Below are positions 22,416 through 33,600 of a stretch of 64,000 bases of DNA, piece after piece. The stretch lies in the NCBI RefSeq assembly GCF_910592395.1, contig NC_088317.1, forward strand, positions 11,036,001-11,100,000, in the 5' to 3' direction. How positions within the stretch are numbered: the stretch's first letter is position 1; the number at the start of each line of letters is the position of its first letter. Origin of the DNA: Lineus longissimus (taxonomy: Eukaryota; Nemertea; Pilidiophora; Heteronemertea; Lineidae). The position numbers and the translations under genes were made by a program. Under the pieces are notes generated by a model. The model worked only from the letters and a program-made list of their open reading frames with translations, had not been told where the DNA came from and made no database searches.

Positions 22416-23320
22416 TAATGGTGTGTTCACACTGGATGCGAATTGAAACCGAATTCCGTAGAGCGCTCTCCGGAATACGAATTGGTTAATCCAGTTTCAG
22501 AACGGTCGCGTCACACTGGCCCGAATACGCATTCAAATCGGTTTAAAACGCGCCACACTCAATGCATACTAACGACGCGCCATCTATTATTATTATTATT
22601 ATTATTATTATTTATTAACCTCCCATATGGGGGAATAAAATTTACAAGTACAAAACATATAAGTGTATAATATCACAGTATCACACAGTCATTATTAACA
22701 AGTTAAAATCGCGTAAGGTGCTTGACCATTTCCATCTCCCGGCCATGCCTATTGCCAAAGTTCGGGTCAAAGAGGAGTGTCCTCAGCGAGTCGACACCAC
22801 CGTCGCTAAATGCGGAGAATCCCGGCCTCGCCCTCGAAAACGAGGCCAAAACCGGGGAAAACCCCGCCGCGACGATGTTGCTGACCAGTGTACCTTTGAC
22901 CAACGAACCGGCGGCAACATACCTTGCCAGGAAATGGAAATGCAAGTCACGTGCAAGGGAGTTGATTTTCCCTATTCTATGGCATAACGAAAAACGATTT
23001 GAGTTAATGAGATAATTTAAATACATCAGTTAACTAGTTCGGAGCACTAGTTCCCGCGGTCAAAGGTCACTTTCCATGCGCCGGGCGCATGCGCAGTGCG
23101 ATCGAAAACCTTAATTCGTATCAAGCGCGTCACACTTGAAATCTCAATACGGTTTCGTTGATTCGGATTAGCTGATTCGCATTCAATTCGGTTTAAGAAC
23201 CGTGTTGGTTTAAGCGGATTGAGATCGGTATGAACCGAATTGAGTGTGACGCCCCAATACGTATCAACGTTTTAATTCGAATTCAATTCGTGTTAAAACC
23301 CCAGTGTGACCACGGCATTA
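22416..23320. mobile_element. MITE with internal direct and inverted GAATTC-rich repeats
   Basis: The ends TAATGGTGTGTTCACACTGG and (reverse complement) TAATGCCGTGGTCACACTGG match with four differences. The subterminal parts are full of CGAATT and CGGTTTAA motifs on both sides. A LINE tail lies inside (22585-23029). Without it the element is about 460 bp. Confidence 0.7.
22585..23029 (-). mobile_element. Non-LTR retrotransposon 3' end nested in the MITE
   Basis: On the minus strand an open frame of about 107 codons (23026-22703, ending HLTRF) is followed by a short UTR, a CCCATATGGG palindrome and a run of AATAAT units at 22585-22615. That is the structure of a 5'-truncated LINE with a trinucleotide tail. 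The clade is not assigned and the protein piece carries no RT motif. Confidence 0.55.
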
Positions 23321-24532
23321 GCATTACAAAGTGGATTGTAGGCGTTTTGAGAATGTTTCTTCGCCGGGAGTTGGCTGCAAAAAGTGCATAGCAGATAAAA
23401 CTAGTTTTTTGTCTAAATTCCTTGTTCATAATGTAATAAATTGCCATGCCCGACGTGCAGCATGACTTAGTCCTGCGACTTGCCTAGAAATTGTTTTACT
23501 CTTGAATTGCTTACAGGCGTCTCATGCGGCCGGAGGCGTGATCGCGCCCGTTTCCTGGCAGTAGTTTGCGGGCGCAGGGGGCGTGATCACGGGGGCGGGC
23601 GTGATCACGCCTGTTAACTGGCATGGCCCGCCCACTGGACAGCTGGCGGGAGTGAAAAAAATAGTGCCCGTGGAAAGGGTTGCGGGAGTGACTGATGGTA
23701 CCCGTGGATTTTTCTCATGGCAGGCACTGATTTTTCATGTTGCCGTAAAAAATCAAAAGTGGCTCTATCTGCTGTAAACTTCCTCGCATTTTGCCCGAGG
23801 CAATAAGATCATGTTATGCAGCCATGATACCAATTGTTACCAGATCTAAGAATTTAGAGCTTGGGGGTTAAGGGCCTAGTTTTATTTATTTTGGGTCATG
23901 TCAGGACAATGGTTCCTTACAGGGTAATTCAGCAGTAGGCCTATTTCCTTTGTGATTCTAATATTGGGTGTAGGCCTATGTGGCTTCTCCCTACCTGTGT
24001 TCTGGGCCATTTGACCAGTTCATGTCCGTGTGAGAGGTTTAAAATATATATCTATATCATTTACAGAAGTGTCATAAGTTATTGCTCTGAAGAAGAAAGT
24101 CTATTGTCATCCGGAAGAAGCAGTTTGTCTGTCTCCGGCTACACAATCATTGTGAAGGCTATTCATTTAAGGATCTATGTTTTATTTTTGAACTTTGGTA
24201 CTGTTTCCATTTCCCCTGGTAAGAAAGAATTTGCTCTATTTCACTCCTTGTTCAAGACATGGGGTGACAAGTAAACTGCCGACAGGCAATTGCTGCAGGC
24301 TATTTTGGAAATTTCAGATTAGGTTATCATAAGAAAAATTATTAAAATCTACTACTTTGGGAGCTATATATGCATAGCGAGAACATGACCTCAAAATACA
24401 TTGATATGAAATGAAAGGGGTCAATCAAGGCCATTTTTGAAAACCTGTGGTCACCTGTGTGTGGGAGAGAGTCCTGTGCACTTAGGAAATATAATGCTAT
24501 GTCGGTAATCATATTAAAATCTTCATTTGTAG
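23321..24532. other. Interval with GC-rich repeat, no gene
   Basis: A GC-rich patch at about 23,530-23,610 contains several GATCACGCCC words and is an inverted partner of 15,100-15,125. Otherwise AT-rich and without supported genes. Confidence 0.4.
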
Positions 24533-24648
24533 GTGACAGCAGAGATAGAAAAAACAACAAGAACGCCGATGATAAAATTAAAGAAATTATGGACAAGATA
24601 CGGCAACGCAAAGGAAACGTGAAATCAAGCTGTGGAAAAAAAGCGAGG
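24533..24648 (+). CDS. Exon of the transposase-like/USP gene (N-terminal linker)
   Basis: The acceptor TTCATTTGTAG and donor AGG|GTAAGT frame a 116-bp exon encoding DSRDRKNNKNADDKIKEIMDKIRQRKGN..., a charged helical stretch. It ends on a complete codon. The next exon (25196) opens in phase 0 with KGSDVSVEARMTRTK, so the two join without a break. Upstream exons were not found. Confidence 0.6.
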
Positions 24649-25195
24649 GTAAGTTTGAGGAACAAACAACTTGTCTCTTAACAACTTGAAAATGATTGTT
24701 GGTGGTTGAATTAACCCCTTGCCTACGGGGGCCCGTCATATGACGGCATGCATGGGAGTTTTAATAGAAAACGTGGCTCTCCGTGCTTTTAGTTATCTGG
24801 GCTTCTCGCAGATTGCTCTACTGCTCAGTGGTTTATAGTTTACGTTGATCAATGTGCGCTCCAAGTTGATGCAAACCTGCAAGCTCCACCAGGTTTCAGT
24901 CGCAAGAGCCCTCCTTCAATGCTGTGGGACCTTGAAACCAATGCCATCTGCGTGGATAAGTTGTAATTATTTTAATGAAAATGTAATAAAGTATTTCAGT
25001 CACTAAGGTGTACTGGTATTATACGAAATAATGTTTAAAAGAAAAGAATTAGTTATGAGCTGAATAGAACCAAGCGCGACTCCGGCTGAACACCGAGAAT
25101 ACGCTGTCGTAAGTTTTTCGCCAGGATTGAATGCAGGCAGCAAAATTTACACAGTGTTGCAGGGGATATTTATTTTTCTTTTCTTATTATTGCAG

Positions 25196-28100
25196 AAAGG
25201 CAGTGATGTGTCAGTCGAGGCAAGGATGACAAGGACAAAGAATACCATTATCAGAGTTGGCTGGAAACATCACAAGCCCACTGGCTATAAGCAGGTATTT
25301 GCATCTGATGGGGGCAAGGTGAGAAAAATTCCACAACATACGCTAGATTTTAATGTGTGGAGGATATCATCGATGAAGCGAAGGTGTTGTTTTTTGAGGG
25401 TGGAAAATCAAAATTCGGATCACTTGCAGATATGGATTTAAGTCTGGGCGATAGGGAAGGAAACATACCGACTCACTTCGTGGACATTCAGGGTAACCCC
25501 TGTAATTATGGCCAATATCTTAAAGCACGTTGATTTTACACGACGGACTGTACACTTTATTTGATGTTAAGGAAAAAAGCTGTGGTTGAAGATGCCCCAA
25601 TGACTAGTGCAAATCCCCCAACAGACCTTGGTGGCGCTTATTCAACTAAGTCCGAAGCCGGTGGTGAGGGTGTGCCAGCAACTGAGACCAACAATGGAAC
25701 GTCATTTGATAATCAATCTCGAAAGGAACCATCTCGAACCGCGACCATGTACTCCAACAACTGGATTGTTCCTGATGATATTCTTCCAAAGAGAGACCGA
25801 CTAATTGTACAGCAGGACGCTGGTAAGGAAGATGAACAGGAGGCAGAAAGTAGCCAACGCGAAGCAGATCCAGAGAGATCAGGAGCAGAACGCGACGGTG
25901 AGGAGGATGAAGATATGGAAGACCAATGCCGTGGCAAATCGAGGTCAGAGAAAAAATGTTCCAAACACTTAGACAATGAGGGTAAAGACATTGATGAACG
26001 TTACGGAAGTGAGTCGGGGTCTAAGATGAAAGGTGCTGTAGACATAGGCAAGGACGGTGAATATATAGGAGAAGGTCGCATGGAGGGCAGGGCAACAAGA
26101 GAGGACAACAAAAGTCTACAAGAAGAAGACGTTGGTGAGGGCAGGAGATATCTTGGTTTTGCTGGAGGAAAAGGTGGGCTTGAGGGAGTTGCTAGAGAGT
26201 TGTGGGCAAATAGACGGGAGGCTATTATAGGAGACAGAGATGAGGGATTGGAACAGATTGCAGATGACATTCCAATTAGTTATCAGACAGTAGAGGCTGC
26301 AATCGGAAAGGCCATTGACTATGAACCTGAAATCCCCCAGCGAGCCACTTTTCGCATAACACAGGAACAGTGGGATACTATGCAAGAAGGGGCATCTAAA
26401 AACTACCTTAAAAGAGGAATGTGGTACAAACCGATCGTCAGGGGAATAAGGGAAAGTAACCCGTACTGTACCATGTTGGTGAGGAAACACACCAGAGGAA
26501 AACAGGATCCGTTAACCGCACATCCCGATTGTGCGCATTTTAAAACGGAGCTATGTTCAATCGACGCAGTCGTTAAACTCGATCGGAACCTAAATGCGAG
26601 GGTTATATACAGGGGAACAGTTTGTCACAAAATGCGTCAGCAGCATGCGCGTCCAGTCCGTGGCCAAGAACGACGAGATCTCCAAAGAATTTTTGCATCT
26701 GGAGAGATGCAACACAATGAATATCTCAAGCGCATCACTGAGAAGGGTTCAGACCTGTTGGGGGTGCATGGAAATTGTGATGATATTGGAAAGACTAGTC
26801 AGGTTTTCCGACAAATAGCGCATGAGGCAAACATGCAACTTGCATTCGACAGAGATGAAACGACGAGTCTATTCAAGATGAAGTCCAAAATGGCGGCTGA
26901 TAATAATGAAATGGTCCAGGGACCATGTGCTCACCTGTGTCGAAGGGGAGGCTATGGAGTCAGTGATTCTGACATTGGTAAAGCTGTATATATCATTTTA
27001 TGGTCAGACCAGCAATTGTCAATGATCCCTGTATGGTGCACATGATGTGCATTTGTAAATACAAGGTCTAATTTGGTGTGGTAATCAGTTGTTGACCTTT
27101 GGCCCCCTATTGGCCAAACCGTAAATCGTATGACGCCACGATTCAGTCTCTGAGTAAAGGTCACCCAAGGGTATATATGTACCAAGTTTGAGTTCAATAG
27201 CCTCAGCGGTTACAAAACGTGCCACCATTGACTAACAGCGGTGCCGTCGGCGAACTTTGACCTATCTTACCTTGAAAATTAGGTCAAATCAAAAACTCGG
27301 AGGATATGTGATGTCCCATTAGTAGAAGTACCTACCATATTTTTTTCAAATATTTCGGACCAGTAATAAGGGAGAAAACGCATTTCTTCATTTTTTACCT
27401 TTGGCCCCCTGGTGGCCAAACCGTGAAACATATGAGACCGCGTTTTGGTCTCTGAGTAGTGGTCACCAAGGGGTACATGTGTACTAAGTTTCAGTTCAGT
27501 GGCTTTAGCGGTAACAAAACGTGCCACCCATGTCTAACGACGACGGACGACGACGGACGACGACGACGGACGACGACGACGGACGACGACGACGGACGAC
27601 GACGGACGCTGCGTGATGGTAAAGGCTCACAGATGAGCCAAAAATGCAAAAATACCTGGCTTCATTCAGTTAATCGCGTTAGACCCATAATTTGTCTTCT
27701 ACTGGCGGGAAGATGGGATCCGCCTTTTCCACGATCTAAGTCAGAGGGATGCAGCGGTAATCGATGCAACGGGGAAACCCAAGAAAGGGAAGAAGTATTT
27801 GTTCTATGAGGTTTGCATGCGGAACCCAGTGGCAGGCTCACCGCCAATCCCTCTGTTTTCAATGCTTAGCACAGTTCAATCTCTTCCCCTCATTCGATAC
27901 TGGATATCAGAGTTCCGTCGGCATGAAACGTAGATATACGGTTATAATCGAGCAGCAATCCCATGTCAAATAAATATGGACCGGGCTATGGTGTTCATCT
28001 TGGCTATCCTCCAGGAGTTTAATGGAGAGACCCTAAAAGGGTTCCTTGAAAGATCATGGAGAATTGTTAAGGGGCAGGCAACAGAATATGATTTGACGAA

Positions 28101-29640
28101 GAAAACACTTCCACACGCATGCTGCAGCCATGTCATGAAGGACGTCAAAGGTATATTCAAGAAATATTACTCAGCAGACATGGAATGTACTGCTTTAGCA
28201 CCATATTAAATGCCGGTTTTCTTTATGAGGCTGAAGCAGCTTTGCTGGATTTGTTTATCATCGCACATGGAACTCACCTCACAACCACCGTCCGCGAGGC
28301 AGGCGAAAGAATGAGCAAAAGAATAAACAGCATCAAAAGAAGTGAAAAGAAACAAGCGGGGCGGAAATCTAAGGATACTTCAACCGATGAGTTCGGATCA
28401 GTTGATGAATTTCTCGTTGAATCGCTTGAAGACACTAATGATAGCGAAGAGGACTTCCATAATAGGGCAGAAGGAACTCGATATACTGAGTGGGCTAAGG
28501 TCACAGTTCAAAAAGGGTGTGATATTGCCGGAGAAGATGAGGTCGTCGACGAACCGGAGAATGCCAGGTACAGCCCAAAGTTCATTGAGGAATTGGTAAG
28601 GCTCCTCTTACCAACAATCCCACTCTGGTCGGCACTCATGGTCAGTGATCTTTCACAACATAGAGTGTCTTATCCATACCAAAAATATCATTTTCCAGGA
28701 AAGGGGAATAGCGGAGAATACCAGAATATAATGAAGGCTAGCATGACGACAAGTCTGCAGGAAGGACGCTTCAATATTCTGAAGAACACAATTCTAAGGG
28801 GCGGGGCAAACAACAGGCTTGATGTCTTCTCTTCCAAATTGGAAGAAAGTACCAGAGTGCTTCACATGCTAACGATAAAGTCATATCTGAAGGGAGCAGC
28901 AGGCAAAAAGGAAGACAAAACAACTAAACCTGTAGAGGAACAGTGGGATAAAAAGAGCAGGGAACCACCGCAGGTGAAGGACAAGAAATTAGGAAAGTAC
29001 CAGCAGCCCCGAACAAGATCGATCCCGGTCGTAAAACCTAAACCGACAAAGAAGAAAGAGGATGTCCGAACGACAAACGTTAAGTTTTCTGACATACCTA
29101 AAATCCGAATGCCGCAAGAAAAGGAGCCAGGTCCAAAAATTAAATCGCTGGCAAAGGATAAAAATGATGTTGGAAAGACAAGTGCCAAGCCTTTCAAGTT
29201 TTCTGACATGTCGGAAGAAAAGAAGCAAGGTCGAAACCTTAAAGCGAGGGCAAAGGCTACGACAGCGACCACACCAATCCGAGAGCCAGTGGTTAGACAT
29301 GGTAGTGATTTCTTTTCAAGCCTTGTAATCAAACAGATGTTTAACCGCGATAATAACTGTTAGTTCAATGCAACAGTTCAGGCGGTACTGGCTGTTCCGT
29401 CTGCAGTGAGAAAAATGATCGGATTTCCAGTAGAGCAGTTCAATGACATTGGTGAGGTACTACAGGAATTCCTTGACTATATGACCAGCAATAAATGTCA
29501 TAGTGTTCCTTACAACACACTAAATGAAATGGCCAGGGCCATTGTGCTCACCTCATGTGGAGGAAAGATGGATAAAGAGCATGGTATTGTGTCATGTAGT
29601 GTTAGGTTTGATGTAGGTCCAAGCAATTACAATTTCCCCA
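25196..29640 (+). pseudogene. DDE-transposase-like protein with C-terminal USP domain, broken
   Basis: Part of a large invertebrate gene family I recognise by layout, not by name. Order: a short module IIRVGWKHHKPTGYKQ to EAKVLFFEGGKSKFG (25,250-25,480); an acidic linker; a zinc-ribbon-like block NPYCTMLVRKHT...CAHFKTELCSIDAVV (26,450-26,570). After an intron the DDE-like core follows: FIQLIALD.. and VIDATG (27,750), then MDRAMVFILAILQEFN and CCSHVMKDV (C-x2-H, 28,120). The block LLPTIPLWSALM is at 28,600, then a Lys-rich tail. The USP Cys box NRDNNC.FNATVQAVL is at about 29,340. Lesions: TG duplication at about 25,357; TGA 25531; TAA 27688; TAG 27931; frameshift about 28,187; TAG directly after the catalytic Cys codon (about 29,361). 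The function of the intact family is unknown; the domains suggest DNA transposition plus deubiquitination. Confidence 0.65.
27046..27642 (+). repeat. Dispersed repeat copy 1, inside an intron
   Basis: Repeat with diagnostic blocks: a TTTGGCCCCCT..TGGCCAAACCGT palindromic block (twice), AGGTCAAATCAAAAA, CGTGCCACC, a (GACGACGGAC)n microsatellite at 27,538-27,607 and a GATGAGCCAAAAA end. It ends a few bases before the exon that encodes KIPGFIQLIALD. Related copies are at 29,640-30,064 and 45,603-46,158. Confidence 0.75.
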
Positions 29641-30064
29641 AAATGGCCAATTTACAGTACATTCGACCTCTGTGACCTTGAAAAGTAGGTCAAATCAAAG
29701 AAGACCCGGGTGACACACTGAATGGTTGTTAGAATTAGATGTACCTATGATATAAAATTGGTGCCAATCGGGCAAGTAATTACTAGGAATAATGGCATTT
29801 TGAAGAATTTAGGATTTGGCCCCCTCCCTGGGGGCAAATCAGATCGCACCAAACTTCGGTACCTGAGATCACCTGACCAAGGGGTACATGTGTACTTAAT
29901 TTGTGATCAATAGTCATTGCAGTTAAGAAACGTGCCATAGTTACGGCCTGACGGCGAATTTACGCCATTTGACCTCTGTGACCTTGACAAGAAGGTCAAA
30001 TTAAAAACCTGTGTGACATATACTGTATGGTGGTTAGATGTACCCATGATATCAAATTGGTGCC
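29641..30064 (+). repeat. Dispersed repeat copy 2, left part, interrupted at 30,064
   Basis: Two successive units of GACCTCTGTGACCTTGA..AGGTCAAAT followed by AATTGGTGCC. It stops abruptly at AATTGGTGCC, where the TIR element at 30,065 begins. The family sequence resumes at 45,603 (AACTGGTGGCAATCGGGC). Confidence 0.75.
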
Positions 30065-30813
30065 AGGGAGTTCAGTGAGGCCCAAAATGGCGTCACGCCA
30101 AGGGTTTTCCAGAAAATTCACATATTTTCAGTTCATTTATTTTCACAGAAAAATACCATAAAATATCTAACCTTCAAGAAATAAAGCGTAGATATATCAT
30201 ATCTCTCACCTTCATGTGTCATAAATTCATTTCTTGGCGATTAACAAACAAAATTATTCAATTCTGACAGATGATAACAACATGTTTTCCATCCACGTTT
30301 AATTGCCGGTAGTGACAAAAATACATTACCGGGAAATTCGTGACCTCAAATGAACTGGTGCCCGATTGGCTATCACAGCAAATGATGGCTCATTTTGCTG
30401 GGAATTCCCTAGTCTTTCCCGGTATCCAAGTGGAATTTTTCAAGAAACAACAACCTTGTCCTAGGTACCATATTTTACACACATCACATGGCAACGACCC
30501 GGAAACTTACCGTGCATAATGCCGACATCCAGACTGGAAACGAGGTTGCCGATACCGCTGTTCACGGCGCTCAAAACAGTGAATTCGTCGTGATTTTATC
30601 GGGGTTTTCGTGAGTAACTTTTTATTACACTTTAACATCTATGAGGATTAATATCTTGTCCATCTATTTAAACCCATTTCACTGATGATAGCGGCCAGGA
30701 ACCGAGACATTTTGACAATTTTATCTGGCATGACAAGCGCTTCTCGCTTCCGCGATTTAAAAATGGTGTGGTGCGGAGGGGTATCGAGTGCGTCGCCAAC
30801 AGCCGGTATCCCG

Positions 30814-30846
30814 TGACGTCAGCAGGTGGAGGACCCAGTGACGTCA
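30814..30846 (+). promoter_or_regulatory. Two perfect CRE palindromes in the LTR promoter
   Basis: TGACGTCA occurs at 30814-30821 and 30839-30846, start to start 25 bp, 12-44 bp upstream of the TATA-like box. Both are intact in the 3' LTR (43073-43080 and 43098-43105). TGACGTCA is the CREB/ATF consensus. I infer stress or cAMP responsiveness of the element. Confidence 0.75.
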
Positions 30847-30857
30847 CTCCCGGACCG

Positions 30858-30865
30858 CATAAAAG
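30858..30865 (+). promoter_or_regulatory. TATA-like box of the gypsy LTR
   Basis: CATAAAAG lies just after the CRE pair. A start site about 25-30 bp downstream would leave the GTAAGT donor at 30914 inside the transcript. Confidence 0.6.
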
Positions 30866-30910
30866 CCCTCGCAGGCCCAGTCTCGGGGCAGAAAAACAAC
30901 AGAAGTCAAC

Positions 30911-30919
30911 AGAGTAAGT
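30911..30919 (+). promoter_or_regulatory. Splice donor in the gypsy LTR R/U5 region
   Basis: CAGA|GTAAGT gives a near-perfect donor (GT at 30914-30915), downstream of the inferred start site. Its natural partner is the acceptor at 41,059, upstream of the TatD-like ATG. Confidence 0.6.
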
Positions 30920-31067
30920 TTATCCCGTATCTTGTCCGGTTTCGTGCACATTTCATACATAATGCACCGTATCATGCTCGCACCTGAATATTCGTGGTAG
31001 TGCACACCTGAATCAGCCCGTGGGTCACCCCGTCCGGCCTCTCGCTAAAAGTGGCCGGCACTACAAT

Positions 31068-31080
31068 TGGCGACGAGGAT
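31068..31080 (+). promoter_or_regulatory. Gypsy primer-binding site
   Basis: TGGCGACGAGGAT begins two bases after the LTR, as expected for tRNA priming. The tRNA is not assigned. Confidence 0.75.
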
Positions 31081-31528
31081 TTCTTAGTTAGAACCCACTG
31101 CGGCTGTAGTTTTGCGATGGTGCAAGTCAGTACACTGTGCTGACAACTTCGGGCGAATGTATTTTTGCCTTAGTAAATATATTTAGCTCAGACATTTTGG
31201 GTGTGGCAATTAGTATCTCTCGTATCTGAAGTTTTGTAAAAGTTTGCGACTAATATTTCACTTGCACATTTTGAATTTGTTGGTTTATTCCGCACTGTAT
31301 TTTTGTACCGAGCACCGGCGACGTATACCCGCATATTCAGTCGTATCAGTTTCATTAGTCAGATTGTGAATTATTATTGTGTGCCACGCCCGTCTAGGCC
31401 TTTGAATTATTTCTCTCTCGTCTAGTGAATACCTAGGCCCGGTTCTTAGAATTTCTATTCTGATTTCGTAATATTACTATTCGTCCGCCTAGTTCTTATT
31501 ATTATATTGTTATATTACCATTTTCGTC

Positions 31529-33600
31529 ATGGCGTTTAGATTTGCTTCCGCTTCGGAAGATTATGACAATCCGGTTTCAATAAATAAGTCCTCGGATGAG
31601 GAGTTGGATCGTTTGCTTTGCTTTCCTTCTGCCGCTCCGGCGAGTCGGACGGAGTTGGTATCTTTGAAAGAGGCGCGTGCGCGGGGTCAAATATTTCGTT
31701 CCTACGACAACTTGTTGTCCATCTTTAACTATAGGACTCTTGACATTTGGCGTAACTTGTCTATTATTGATTTCTCTTCTCCATCAAAGGACCAGAGTGT
31801 TCGTCCAAAGGGACGGAATATCACTTGGGGGAACCCTCCTCCTGCCAATGTCGAGGAATTAGGCCGTACTGTAGGCCTATTAGCTCCTAATGGGAGTTAT
31901 TCTCTTAGGCCCACTGCGCGAGCTCCGCCAGGTTTTGATGCGCGACCACAAGTTGTAAGTACGCCATCGCACGATCGAAGAGACTGGTCTGAATTCGATT
32001 TATCGGACGGTCTGGAACCGATTCTGTCACGTGGGCCACCCACGTCACAGTATCATGGTAATCCCATGTTGCGTTCTTCGGTCCAATCTCCGGACGGCAA
32101 TGAGCTGGGGAGGCGACTGGAGGACGTTGGGATCCCGTCATTGTCTACGTATTATCCACCTCATGTACCACAACGTCCTTGTCCTAATCCAAATGTTCAA
32201 CAAGGAACATATCACCAGAGAAGTGCTAGTACTGGATACCCAATACCTCCCCCGAATTACATTTCAGGTCAGCACGGACAGGTGTTGAGTCGTGCCCCAT
32301 TTCCACCATTTCAGGTTCCTCCCTATTTGAGTGCAGGTCCCTGTCCAGGCTTGACTGCGACACCACGTCTCCCAAATCATTTTCAGGACAATAGACAGCC
32401 GGAATATAATCCTCAATATTCCCAATATCCCCAATATTCTCCGTTTACAGCTGTGGTTCCACCTCAACCCGGTGTCCAAGTACGTCCATTTACTCCTGCT
32501 CCTCCACATCTATCTGCCCATTTTCAGTCACCCGAGGTACGACGAGAGGATGTTCATCGATATGATTCTACTTCCATGATGCCCCCCGTTTCCCATTTTC
32601 AGATCCTGGGCTGCAACATCATGCAATTCCGGAACAGATGGATCACTCCAGGGACGACTCACGTCATTCTCATTTCCGTCCATACAATCCACCCCCAGCC
32701 CCGCTCCCTATTTCCGATGGTGGTGGCCAGTGATCAACCTTTGATTTACAGATGCAGAGGGCGGCTACCAAGTATAGCTGGTCGGAGGTGGAGAAATTAG
32801 ATCGTCTCATTGACGCTCTTCGGGGGAGGGCACTCGAGTTTGTGGCGGAGTTGCCTCATTATTACCAGAACGATTACAATCAAATTTATATGAAACTACG
32901 TTCCCGTTTCGGGAGGACCGAGCCTCCGGTTTCGTATCACCGTCGTCTGGCTGAGCTTGAACAATATGAAAACGAATCGTTGGCGGAGTTCGCGGAGCGC
33001 GCGCAACGTCTTTCGTCCCGTGGTTTTTCCTCTGCGGAGCCCGCGATTATTGATGAGTTGGCGGTGGAGGCCTTCTTCCGAGGCTGCCGGGAAAAGAATG
33101 CCGTCATTTTTGCTATGGACAAATGTCCTCTGAACATTGATCACGCCCTCAGATTAGTCCAGTCAAATCTGGATAATCAAAAAGCTATTTGGGGCCGTAC
33201 AAAACAGTCAAAATTTTATAGTCGTACTACTCTTCCTGTAAGTGATGGTCCAAGCATACGTGCTGTCTCTGCTGGTGGTCTGGAGGGACGTGTTGGAGTT
33301 CTGGAGACCGATGTCTCTGTCCTCCGCTCAACCGTCGAGGCGACACGAGAGGATGTCTCTACTATAAAAAACACTGTGTCCTCGACGGGTGAGAAGGTGG
33401 ACAGGGCACTCCGTTCGCTTGACGGTCGGCAGCGCTCCCGTTCCCGATCCTCCAGTCCACGGCGGGGCTGTTCAAATTGCGGTTCAATGGATCACTTCTT
33501 CAGAGTCTGCCCGGATGTGTCATGTTACTTCTGTAAAGAAAAGGGGCACATCAAGGAGAACTGTCTTAAATTGTCTCCGTCACCGTCCCCAAATGCTTAG
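31529..33600 (+). pseudogene. Gypsy gag, frame-broken
   Basis: ATG at 31529 after a 463-nt leader. The first 360 codons are Pro/Tyr/Gln-rich and disordered. Near 32,600 the frame must change by one base, and a TGA lies at 32,729. The second open part (from about 32,752) is a typical gag capsid: RAATKYSWSEVEKLDRLIDALRGRALEFV, then ESLAEFAERAQRL. A heptad-like stretch (VGVLETDVSVLRSTVEATREDV) follows, then an Arg/Ser-rich patch and two CCHC knuckles (CSNCGSMDHFFRVC, CYFCKEKGHIKENC). It ends at TAG 33598-33600. Gag forms the particle and binds RNA. The lesions mean this copy cannot make full-length Gag without help. Confidence 0.85.
33588..33594 (+). promoter_or_regulatory. Candidate -1 frameshift site at the gag-pol junction
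   Basis: The heptamer C_CCA_AAT sits in the correct codon phase (TCC CCA AAT GCT TAG), one codon before the gag stop. A -1 slip enters the pol frame, which is open from there to the LINE insertion. The X_XXY_YYZ form fits, though CCCAAAT is not among the strongest known heptamers. Confidence 0.5.

Larger units (their letters stand above)
30767..31065 (+). repeat. Gypsy 5' LTR
   Basis: TGTGGTGCGG...GGCACTACA. It differs from the 3' LTR at two positions only (GAGTGCG versus GAGCGCG, and TTCATACAT versus TTCATGCAT). Confidence 0.95.
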
